From an uncultured Collinsella sp. (lineage in GTDB: Bacteria; Actinomycetota; Coriobacteriia; Coriobacteriales; Coriobacteriaceae): DNA of 8,156 bases. Position 1 is the first letter of the stretch. The number at the start of each line of letters is the position of its first letter. Position numbers and translations under genes: made by a program. Shown in pieces: positions 1-5,128 of this stretch. The stretch lies in the NCBI GenBank assembly GCA_902478875.1, contig CABSMZ010000081.1, positions 1 through 8,156 of the forward strand, in the 5' to 3' direction. The notes under the pieces are model-generated. The model was not told where the DNA came from and ran no database searches. It worked only from the letters and a program-made list of their open reading frames with translations.

Positions 1-46
1 AGATCTAGTACGGTCTCGTGGGCTCGGAGATGTGTATAAGAGACAG
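1..46 (+). other. Illumina Nextera adapter remnant (not genomic)
   Basis: This is library-preparation sequence, not DNA of the organism. Bases 28-46 are the exact 19-base Tn5 mosaic end AGATGTGTATAAGAGACAG. Bases 13-27 are the GTCTCGTGGGCTCGG of the Nextera read-2 adapter. Bases 5-12 (CTAGTACG) sit where the i7 index lies and match the N702 index as I recall it, and AGAT at 1-4 is the tail of the P7 primer. Translated on the minus strand the block gives the well-known artefact peptide LIHISEPTRPY; on the plus strand it gives MGSEMCIRD. Any coding sequence running into 1-46 is chimeric. It also shows that this contig end was not trimmed. Confidence 0.98.
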
Positions 47-808
47 GTCCTCGGGTTCGGCGTTGATCATGGCCATACCGTGGCCCGCTGCCTGCAGCAT
101 GGGGATGTCGTTGATGTTGTCGCCGAACGCCCAGGCGTCGGCGAGACGCTCGCCCAGGTGCTCGCATAACCACGTGAGGGCCGTCCCCTTGGTGGCGCCC
201 TCACCCATGACCTCGATATTCATGGCGTACGAACGCGTGACCTCAATGCCTCCGAGCGTGTCGAGCTCTGCTGCGATGGCGTCGCGATCGGCCGGGTCGT
301 GCCAGTACATGGCGATGCGTTCGAGCGTCTCGACCTCGTCGATCTTGCTGTCGATATCCATGTCGATCGGTGTTCGTGTGCGCTTGAGCGAAGCCGCGAT
401 GTGGGGGTCGCCGCCACAGAACTCATCCAGACGCCCGTATAGCGAGCGGGGGAGGAAGCACTGCCCATCCGCGAAGATATCGAAGGTCACATCGTGGCCG
501 GCGGCAATACGATGGATGCGGTGGGCAATACCACGGTCGAGCGGACGGCTCAAGATGCACGTGGCGCGCGAGGCGTCGGTGGGCGTATCCTCGTCGAGCT
601 GCCAGACGCTGGCGCCGTTGGCGCAGACCGCGTAGTGTACGGCGGGGTGGGCGAGGATGGGCTCAAAGATGCCTGACAGCGGGCGCCCCGTGCAGGGCAC
701 AAACTCAATCCCACGTCGAGCGAGTTCGTCGAGCATTGCCCAGGTGGCGTCGCTCATCTGCTTATCACTCGTCAGCAGCGTACCGTCCATATCGGAAAAC
801 ACAATCAT
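47..808 (-). CDS. Cof-type HAD-superfamily phosphatase, 3' end missing at contig edge
   Basis: Probable cytosolic sugar-phosphate or nucleotide-type phosphatase of the HAD superfamily, Cof/YbiV-like subgroup; the substrate cannot be told from sequence. The four HAD motifs are visible in order: DMDGT at residues 6-10 (nucleophile Asp6, general acid Asp8), CTGRP with Thr40, Lys207 in GATKGTA, and GDNIND at 229-234 with the metal-binding Asp230 and Asp234. Between motifs II and III lies the mixed cap expected of class IIB enzymes. The 254 genuine residues are slightly short of the usual 265-280. The last helix and the native stop are lost because the reading frame runs into adapter at 46 and ends at a false TAG. 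The start ATG at 806-808 has AAAGGG nine bases upstream. It follows the citrate synthase terminator, so it probably has its own promoter, which I could not locate. Confidence 0.9.
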
Positions 809-833
809 TTGATGCAGCCCTTTCTACTGGCAT

Positions 834-872
834 AAAAAGCGTGGCCGAAGGCGGCGATGCCCTGGCCACGCT
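834..872 (-). terminator. Intrinsic terminator of the citrate synthase gene
   Basis: The perfect nine-base inverted repeat AGCGTGGCC (838-846) / GGCCACGCT (864-872) encloses a 17-base loop. Read on the minus strand, the hairpin is followed at once by TTTTT (834-838 region), the form of a Rho-independent terminator. It begins 24 bases past the citrate synthase stop codon and lies just before the HAD gene, so it separates the two transcripts. There is no T-run on the plus-strand side, so it acts in one direction only. Confidence 0.85.
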
Positions 873-895
873 CGAGTTCTATAACGGTCCGCGTC

Positions 896-2314
896 CTAGC
901 GGTCGGCGAGCGGCTTGTACTCCAGCGGCTCGATCACCGGGCGGTAGGCGGGGCGGATGATGCGGTGCGCGCAGAAGAGCTCTTCCATGCGGTGCGCCGA
1001 CCAGCCGGCCATGCGGGCGACGGCGAATAGCGGCGTAAAGAGCGTCTCGGGCACGCCGAGCATCTTGTAGATAAAGCCCGTGTACAGGTCGATGTTGGCG
1101 CAGATGGGCTTGGTCATGCCGTGGTCGCGCATGACCTGGGGTGCCAGGCGCTCGATACGCTCGATGAGTGCGAACTCTTCGCCCAAGTCCTTCTTGGCTG
1201 CCAGTGAGCGCGCGTAACGGCGGCAGACCTCGGCGCGCGGGTCGCTGAGCGTATAGACGGCGTGGCCCATGCCGTAGATGAGGCCCGTGCCGTCGAAGGC
1301 CTGCTTGTCGAGGATCTTGCCCAGGTAGGCCGCGACCTCGTCCTCGTCCTCCCAGTTGGAGACATGCGCGCGGATGTCCTCGTGCATAGACACGACCTTG
1401 GCATTGGCGCCGCCGTGGCGCGGGCCCTTGAGCGAGCCGATAGCCGCGGCGTAGGCGGAATACGGGTCGGTGGCCGAAGACGACAGCACGCGGCAAGCGA
1501 AGGTGGAGTTGTTGCCGCCGCCGTGCTCGGCATGCAGCATGAGCATAACGTCGAGCAGCATCGCCTCATCGCGGGTGAACGCCATGCCGCCGCGCAGGAC
1601 CTGTAGGATGGTCTCGGCGGTGGAGAGACCGGGCGTAGGGTGCGGCACGTGAACCTCGGAGCCGCGAAGCTTGGCGACCGAGGCCATGTGTGCGAAGGCG
1701 GCGATGCGCGGGAGACGTGCGAGCATGGAAATGGCGACGTCGATTTCGTGCTCGGGCGTGATCACGTCTGGTTCGGCATCGAAGGCGTAGAGCAGCAGTA
1801 CGGCGCGCTGGAGCACGTTCATGATGCTCGACGATACCGTGGTCATAGGGAACTCTTTAACGTACTCGTCGCTCAGATGTCTAAAGGCGCCCAGGCGCTC
1901 GCAAAAGCCGTCGAGCTCTTCCTTGTTGGGCAGCGAACCCGTGATAAGCAGATAGGCGACTTCCTCGTAGCCATAGCGATTCTCGGCCTGGGCATTGTTG
2001 ACCAGATCCTCGATGCTGTAGCCGCGAAGCGTGAGCTTGCCCTGATCGGGCACGACCTTTCCGTCGACCTTGTTGTAGCCGTGCACATCCGAGATACGAG
2101 TGAGACCCGCGACCACGCCCGAGCCGTCGGCATTGCGTAGGCCGCGCTTGACATTGTGCTCGACAAACAGGCCCTCGTCATAAGGGTCGGTCGGCAGGCC
2201 GTGGTAGAGGCTTTCGCTCTCAGACGAAATCTGGCGGCTTGCTTCGTAATCCAGAACCAGTCGGCTCAAGTGGTCATCGAAGCGGTAATAGATTTTCTTG
2301 GCGTCGTAGGCCAT
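896..2314 (-). CDS. Citrate synthase / 2-methylcitrate synthase family
   Basis: Condenses oxaloacetate with acetyl-CoA to citrate. In a fermentative gut actinobacterium this would mainly feed 2-oxoglutarate and glutamate synthesis. The 472-residue protein carries the whole family core: HAEHG at 261-265, GPRHGGAN with catalytic His300, the signature GMGHAVYTLSDPR with catalytic His351, and NIDLYTG with catalytic Asp409 (the equivalents of pig His274, His320 and Asp375). It is longer than most bacterial enzymes because of about 60-90 N-terminal residues before the conserved LTLRGYSIEDL at 94-104. This form, in my recollection, is common in Firmicutes and coriobacteria. The start is set by GGAGAGGA at 2321-2328, six bases before ATG. 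The gene lies 77 bases downstream of the ACT-domain gene with no terminator between, so the two may be co-transcribed, and it ends at a strong terminator. Methylcitrate activity cannot be excluded from sequence. Confidence 0.95.
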   Translation of the reverse strand: MAYDAKKIYYRFDDHLSRLVLDYEASRQISSESESLYHGLPTDPYDEGLFVEHNVKRGLRNADGSGVVAGLTRISDVHGYNKVDGKVVPDQGKLTLRGYSIEDLVNNAQAENRYGYEEVAYLLITGSLPNKEELDGFCERLGAFRHLSDEYVKEFPMTTVSSSIMNVLQRAVLLLYAFDAEPDVITPEHEIDVAISMLARLPRIAAFAHMASVAKLRGSEVHVPHPTPGLSTAETILQVLRGGMAFTRDEAMLLDVMLMLHAEHGGGNNSTFACRVLSSSATDPYSAYAAAIGSLKGPRHGGANAKVVSMHEDIRAHVSNWEDEDEVAAYLGKILDKQAFDGTGLIYGMGHAVYTLSDPRAEVCRRYARSLAAKKDLGEEFALIERIERLAPQVMRDHGMTKPICANIDLYTGFIYKMLGVPETLFTPLFAVARMAGWSAHRMEELFCAHRIIRPAYRPVIEPLEYKPLADR

Positions 2315-2391
2315 GCGCGCTCCTCTCCGGGCCGCATCGGGGTGGCCTGCATGGGCATGCGCGTGTCAGGCTATCCCCAGCGGCCTGCTCG

Positions 2392-2679
2392 CTACAGGCG
2401 GTACATAAAGTTAAAGACGTCCTCGCGCTGGATGGACACGTTGACGCCCGAAAGCTCGCCGGCCTCGGCCAGGGCCTTCTGCAGCTCAGCGAAGTCGAGC
2501 TTGGACTCGGCGGTATCGGCCAGCATGGTCATGGTGAAGATGTCCTCGATAATGGACTGCGTGATGTCGCGGATGTCGACGTTGGCCTCGCCCAGGACAC
2601 GGGTGACGCCGGCGACGATGCCGGGGCGGTTCTTGCCAAGGACGGTGATGACGATACGGGAGGACGAGATCTCGGCCAT
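2392..2679 (-). CDS. ACT domain-containing protein (UPF0237-like)
   Basis: A 95-residue single ACT domain, a small ligand-binding fold that usually senses amino acids. The N-terminal strand and glycine-containing turn VLGKNRPGIVAGVTRVL (residues 13-29) is the classic ACT opening, in which Asn-Arg-Pro-Gly marks the ligand-binding turn. It is followed by the strand VDIRDITQSI and the second half FTMTMLADTAESKLDF. The C-terminal EDVFNFMYRL resembles the end of UPF0237 proteins. The length matches the family (about 90 residues). A purine-rich AAAGGG lies about six bases upstream of ATG. UPF0237 genes often precede a UPF0210 (PFL-like) gene; here the next gene is citrate synthase instead. A regulatory role is likely, but the ligand is unknown. 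Confidence 0.88.
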   Translation of the reverse strand: MAEISSSRIVITVLGKNRPGIVAGVTRVLGEANVDIRDITQSIIEDIFTMTMLADTAESKLDFAELQKALAEAGELSGVNVSIQREDVFNFMYRL

Positions 2680-2726
2680 GGGAAACCCTTTCGCGTGGTT
2701 GCGGCGCGCGCGGGGCGCTCCGCTAC

Positions 2727-2749
2727 GGTACAGTGTTCATCATTGTACC
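2727..2749 (-). promoter_or_regulatory. Imperfect palindrome with -10-like TACAAT upstream of the ACT gene
   Basis: Bases 2727-2749 form a 23-base imperfect palindrome with outer arms GGTACA / TGTACC and inner TG / CA matches. On the minus strand it contains TACAAT (2742-2747), a good -10 hexamer, placed to give a leader of roughly 55-60 bases before the ACT start. No recognisable -35 lies 17 bases further upstream. The site could be an operator overlapping the core promoter of the ACT/citrate synthase transcript. The regulator is unknown. Confidence 0.4.
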
Positions 2750-2876
2750 TGTCTGGCGCCAAAAGAGGTGCGCTCGCTGCGGCGTTACATGCCTGCAACA
2801 TGAGCGTAAGGGGGAAGGCCGCACGGGGAAGAGCCGTCTGGCGCGTGTCCGGCTCGTGTTGGGTTGATTTCCGATC

Positions 2877-2924
2877 TCAGCCGAACACATTGAGCGGACA
2901 GGCCGTTCCCGCAGTCAGCCGAAC
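2877..2924 (+). repeat. Direct repeat TCAGCCGAAC, two copies
   Basis: TCAGCCGAAC occurs exactly at 2877-2886 and again at 2915-2924, 38 bases apart. The second copy forms the left arm of an inverted repeat. Its position downstream of the integrase remnant makes recombinase arm-type binding sites one possible meaning. Chance recurrence in GC-rich DNA is also possible. Confidence 0.4.
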
Positions 2925-2939
2925 GCCTCCGACGGCTGA
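2915..2939. repeat. Perfect inverted repeat TCAGCCG / CGGCTGA
   Basis: Seven-base perfect arms at 2915-2921 and 2933-2939 enclose an 11-base spacer. On the plus strand TTT follows, too short for a clear terminator and with no plus-strand gene to end. On the minus strand no T-run follows. It may be a protein-binding site or a weak terminator. Confidence 0.45.
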
Positions 2940-2952
2940 TTTCGAACTGGAA

Positions 2953-3008
2953 GCGGAGGGCATCCCCGCCCTTCGGTAGGGGATACCGCTCCGCGGCGCA
3001 TGCCGCGG
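2953..3008. repeat. Two overlapping GC-rich hairpins
   Basis: The first hairpin pairs GCGGAG (2953-2958) with CTCCGC (2989-2994) and, inside that, ATCCCC (2962-2967) with GGGGAT (2979-2984), around an 11-base loop. The second pairs CCGCGGC (2991-2997) with GCCGCGG (3002-3008) around GCAT. Both use bases 2991-2994, so a transcript could form only one at a time. Neither is followed by a T-run on either strand. The block lies downstream of the integrase remnant and could end or stabilise its transcript, or belong to the element boundary. Confidence 0.45.
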
Positions 3009-3076
3009 GCGGCGCCCCTATCGGACCACCGTGACCTCAGTTGGGATGGGCCCAGCACTGCCGCGTACTCGGTGAG

Positions 3077-3802
3077 CTAGAGCCAACTGTTCGTCTCCAC
3101 GTCGCGTATGGCGATATTTCGGTCGTCCGGCTCGGTGATGCCGTAGCCGAACGCCTGGAGCGTCTCGATGGACTCCTGGATCCTCTGTTGGAACATGGGA
3201 CCCGGATCGACCCTCGGCCCGAGGTGCCCGCGCCAAAGGCACGGCGTGGCGCGCAGCATGTTATGGATTTTGGAGATGGGCTCGATGTCGGCGTAGACGT
3301 TGAGCGTCGCCATGGCGTCCTTGTGGCCGAGGATCGATTGGAGCGCCTTGATATCGCCGCCTTGGCGGATCCACTGCGTTGCGAACGTGTGGCGAAGGCC
3401 GTGGAACGTGATCAGCTCGTCGTTGGTGCCCATGAGGCCGTTGGTCTCCGAGAACGTCTTGAACGCCCTGCGGATATAGCTTGTCGTCGCGAAGGTCGCG
3501 CCCGGCTCCGACAGGATGTAGCAGTCCCCGATCTCGACCGCCCCGGTAAGGCCGCGCAAGCGCAGCTTTCCGCAGTCGATCTCGTGGGTCTCCTTCAGGA
3601 AGGGGAGTAGGCCGACCGGGTCGATGGGGATACCCCTAGCGTCATGGGTCTTGGTGTCCTTGATGAACGAACCCATTCCCTTCGCGTACGCCACCGAGTG
3701 TCTGATCGAGATCAGGCCCGTCTCGAAATCCACATCGCACCACCGAAGGCCGCAGACCTCGCCGATTCGCATCCCCGTGTGCAGGGCGAGTACGACCGCC
3801 CT
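3077..3802 (-). pseudogene. Tyrosine recombinase (integrase), N-terminal half missing
   Basis: A site-specific recombinase of the phage-integrase family, reduced to its catalytic domain. Counting from the first ATG (3770-3772), the active site is complete: Arg2 in the box LHTGMRIGE, Lys41 in DTKT, His124 and Arg127 in HGLRHTFAT, His150 in LGH, and nucleophile Tyr160 in NVYADI, followed by a C-terminal tail of about 70 residues. Conserved integrase residues (VVLALHTG) continue upstream of that ATG as far as a TAG at 3803-3805, so the true gene once extended further. The 150-170 residues of core-binding and arm-binding domain usual for 380-residue integrases are absent. The stop directly in front belongs to the HTH gene in the same frame, which suggests an in-frame deletion junction. 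No ribosome-binding site precedes the internal ATG. Probably inactive, though the fragment could still be translated at low level. Confidence 0.82.
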
Positions 3803-4054
3803 CTAATCCTCGGCGGACCAATCGAGTCCGAACTCCTTTCGGGCATCCTCTTCGCTCATGACTTCGAGAAGGTCTCCGGGTTGGCAACGAAGGGCGAGGC
3901 ATAGCTGCTCGAGTGTGTTGAAGCGAATGCCGCGAATATGCCCTTTTTTAATACGGGACAGGTTCACGGGCGTGGTTCCAATCCTTTCGGCAAGTTCGTT
4001 CGAGGAAATCTTTCGCTCGGCCATGATCTTGTCGAGGCGAACAATTACGGGCAT
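3803..4054 (-). CDS. Cro/CI-type HTH regulator, YozG-like
   Basis: An 83-residue DNA-binding protein that is almost entirely one helix-turn-helix domain. Residues 16-35 (SSNELAERIGTTPVNLSRIK) give the two HTH helices, and FNTLEQLCLALRCQPGDLLEV (45-65) is the typical last helix and closing turn of short XRE regulators. The family name (HTH_26/YozG) is from memory. It lies nine bases after the DUF2975 gene, and its ribosome-binding site (TAAGGA) overlaps that gene's stop codon, so the two are translationally coupled. Regulators of this kind usually control their own operon with the partner membrane protein; the palindrome at 4614-4632 is the likely target. The stop TAG at 3803-3805 directly abuts the integrase remnant in the same frame, so the last few residues might be altered by the rearrangement, although the ending looks natural. 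Confidence 0.88.
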   Translation of the reverse strand: MPVIVRLDKIMAERKISSNELAERIGTTPVNLSRIKKGHIRGIRFNTLEQLCLALRCQPGDLLEVMSEEDARKEFGLDWSAED

Positions 4055-4063
4055 GGCGTTTCC

Positions 4064-4576
4064 TTACGCAATCTCGTCGGAGTCGAGGTACAGCTCTCGG
4101 GCGTACAAGAAGAGCTGGGAAAGCATGAACAGGACGATGCCGAGAACCAGAGAGGTCCAATCGAATGATGAAGCGATCTCTTGGGCGCCGACGGCCCCCT
4201 CGCCGCCAAACATCGAAACGGAGGTTTTGAGTGAGCCGGCGTAGAGGCTGGTGGCAGCTTGAACAACGAAGAGAATGCCGAGCACCTTCAAGCATGTCGC
4301 AGACCCTTTCTTGAAGGGGTCTCCGCTCTTGATCGTCCACACGAGAACGGCGCTGAGGATGGTCGTAGCGATACCGATGACGGCAGGGACCAATGTCGAG
4401 ATCGCAAGGGCTGGATACGCGGGGGAGTCTGCAATTACAGGGTTGTCGAGCACTTCGATTGCTGGCTTTAAGGAGAACGCCACTTGTGCGATGGCGGTGG
4501 CGCAAAGGGTCGCAGAGGCTATCGCACATGCGATGCGGAAGGAATGAAGCCGGGGAGTACGATTGTCGGAACTCAT
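4064..4576 (-). CDS. DUF2975-type four-helix membrane protein (YoaS-like)
   Basis: A 170-residue inner-membrane protein of unknown biochemical role. Four hydrophobic segments are visible at about residues 14-36, 54-81, 94-114 and 139-158. The cytoplasmic loop between the second and third carries SGDPFKKGSATCLKVLG (84-100), matching the GxPF...LxxxG pattern I associate with DUF2975, and the acidic tail ELYLDSDEIA is also in style. Such proteins are regularly paired with a small YozG-like HTH protein, as here, possibly as a membrane sensor or antagonist of the regulator. The start is set by GGAGG at 4582-4586, five bases before ATG. The gene is first in a two-gene operon divergent from the secreted-peptide cassette, so the pair may also control that cassette; this is inference only. 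Confidence 0.85.
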   Translation of the reverse strand: MSSDNRTPRLHSFRIACAIASATLCATAIAQVAFSLKPAIEVLDNPVIADSPAYPALAISTLVPAVIGIATTILSAVLVWTIKSGDPFKKGSATCLKVLGILFVVQAATSLYAGSLKTSVSMFGGEGAVGAQEIASSFDWTSLVLGIVLFMLSQLFLYARELYLDSDEIA

Positions 4577-4613
4577 AATAACCTCCGAGGAATTTAAAAG
4601 ACTCAGGTTACTT

Positions 4614-4648
4614 TTTAACAGTTTATGTTAAATTGACTTTGCCGGCAA
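4614..4648 (-). promoter_or_regulatory. Promoter of the DUF2975-HTH operon with palindrome on the -10
   Basis: On the minus strand TTGCCG (4643-4648) and TAAACT (4620-4625) are separated by exactly 17 bases, a fair sigma-70-type pair giving a leader of about 37 bases. The -10 lies inside the perfect palindrome TTTAACA-GTTTA-TGTTAAA (4614-4632), so a protein bound there would block RNA polymerase. The -35 is part of a second perfect palindrome, TTGCCGGCAA (4639-4648). Autorepression by the HTH protein of this operon is the simplest reading. Confidence 0.5.
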
Positions 4649-4661
4649 GTAATCACAGCAT
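4633..4661 (+). promoter_or_regulatory. Possible promoter of the secreted-peptide cassette
   Basis: TTGACT (4633-4638) is a strong -35 hexamer. Seventeen bases later lies CAGCAT (4656-4661), a weak -10 match that keeps the key A at position 2 and T at position 6. It would give a leader of about 30 bases before the ATG at 4697. The -10 sits in the perfect palindrome CAGCATGCTG (4656-4665), and the -35 is directly next to the 4614-4632 palindrome, so this promoter and the divergent one could share control. Confidence 0.35.
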
Positions 4662-4686
4662 GCTGCAACCGAAACCCCTCTAGATT

Positions 4687-4694
4687 GGAGAGGA
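4687..4694 (+). promoter_or_regulatory. Ribosome-binding site fixing the peptide gene start
   Basis: GGAGAGGA lies just before ATG 4697, with its GGAG part six bases away. It rules out the upstream in-frame TTG at 4685, which would place the Shine-Dalgarno sequence inside the coding region. Confidence 0.75.
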
Positions 4695-4696
4695 TT

Positions 4697-5062
4697 ATGT
4701 TCAGTACTGTTAAGTCGTGTAAGCTCTTGGTTTTCCTCGGCCTCGCTCTTTGTCTGTTGCTGCCGGGAGCCCCCGCTTTTGCGGATACCCCGATGCCTCC
4801 TTCCCAGGAGAGCAGCCAGTGTGCCCTCGTTGAGCCCCTCGGGTATACGGACGACGTCGTCGATACCTACTGGAGCTACAGCTGTCCTCGCGGCGTAAGC
4901 GGGCACAGCATCTCGATGTTCAACATCTCTTACAAGACGATCTCCTACCGAAATGGCTATCGCCGATCCGCGCATCATAGGGAATCCCGCCTCGCTGCAA
5001 TGTGCTCCTGTGGTGTTCTTGGCACAACTGATAAATGGCAATTTGTCTATAGCACCTACTAG
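4697..5062 (+). CDS. Small secreted protein, candidate lactococcin-972-like bacteriocin precursor
   Basis: A 121-residue precursor. Residues 1-29 form a textbook Sec signal peptide: lysines at 6 and 9, a leucine-rich core LLVFLGLALCLLL, and the cleavage site AFA before Asp30. The mature part of about 92 residues is hydrophilic, with Cys42, Cys63, Cys103 and Cys105, enough for two disulfide bonds outside the cell. Its last 65 residues are rich in Tyr, Ser, His and Arg. They begin TYWSY, contain GVSGHSI and SYKTISYRNG, and end in aromatic WQFVYSTY. This spacing resembles mature lactococcin 972 (66 residues, TW near the start, GVS, KTHS, YYNFW at the end) as I recall it, but that peptide lacks cysteine. 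The following large permease and ATPase genes support a bacteriocin locus. Alternative: an unrelated secreted protein handled by the transporter. Gene reality is near certain; the function is tentative. Confidence 0.75.
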   Translation: MFSTVKSCKLLVFLGLALCLLLPGAPAFADTPMPPSQESSQCALVEPLGYTDDVVDTYWSYSCPRGVSGHSISMFNISYKTISYRNGYRRSAHHRESRLAAMCSCGVLGTTDKWQFVYSTY

Positions 5063-5072
5063 ATGCGAGGAA

Positions 5073-5095
5073 GGGCCGAGCATTTTGTTCGGCCC
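5073..5095 (+). terminator. Hairpin between peptide and permease genes, possible leaky terminator
   Basis: Perfect seven-base GC-rich arms GGGCCGA (5073-5079) and TCGGCCC (5089-5095) enclose a nine-base loop, 10 bases after the peptide gene's stop. The tail CTCTGTTCC is only moderately T-rich, so termination is likely partial. Such an element would let the peptide mRNA outnumber the transporter mRNA. It also argues that translation of the permease does not begin at the ATG at 5063, which is upstream of the stem. Confidence 0.5.
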
Positions 5096-5128
5096 CTCTG
5101 TTCCGACTGGATGAGGTTAAGGTTGGCG

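Larger units (their letters stand above)
2760..3076. other. Intergenic stretch between core-like genes and integrase remnant
   Basis: No ORF here has convincing start signals or recognisable protein content, and I found no tRNA: no seven-base acceptor stem with a paired T-arm on either strand. The stretch probably contains the edge of the integrated element, because an integrase usually lies next to its attachment site. It holds one 10-base direct repeat and three inverted repeats, listed separately. The att core itself cannot be identified without an empty-site genome. Confidence 0.5.

Noticed and set aside
18..635. Plus-strand ORF beginning MGSEMCIRDR opposite the HAD gene
   Set aside because: Its first residues are translated adapter, and the rest is the antisense shadow of a gene with all four HAD motifs.
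2938..2947. T-loop-like GTTCGAAATC on the minus strand, considered as part of a tRNA attachment site
   Set aside because: The flanking five bases do not pair, and no anticodon arm or acceptor stem can be built around it.
2239..2979. Long plus-strand ORF opposite the ACT gene and the start of citrate synthase
   Set aside because: It overlaps two well-supported minus-strand genes, has no recognisable domain, and its open frame follows from high GC content.
3041..3610. Plus-strand ORF opposite the integrase remnant
   Set aside because: The minus strand holds a complete set of tyrosine recombinase catalytic residues; this frame is its shadow.
4685..4696. Upstream TTG start for the secreted protein (four extra residues MERI)
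   Set aside because: These codons are the ribosome-binding site GGAGAGGATT of the ATG at 4697; the signal peptide is complete from 4697.
5063..5128. ATG at 5063 as the permease start
   Set aside because: It touches the previous stop codon, has no Shine-Dalgarno sequence, and places a terminator-like stem inside the coding region with non-membrane-like residues. ATG 5129 has a fitting site.
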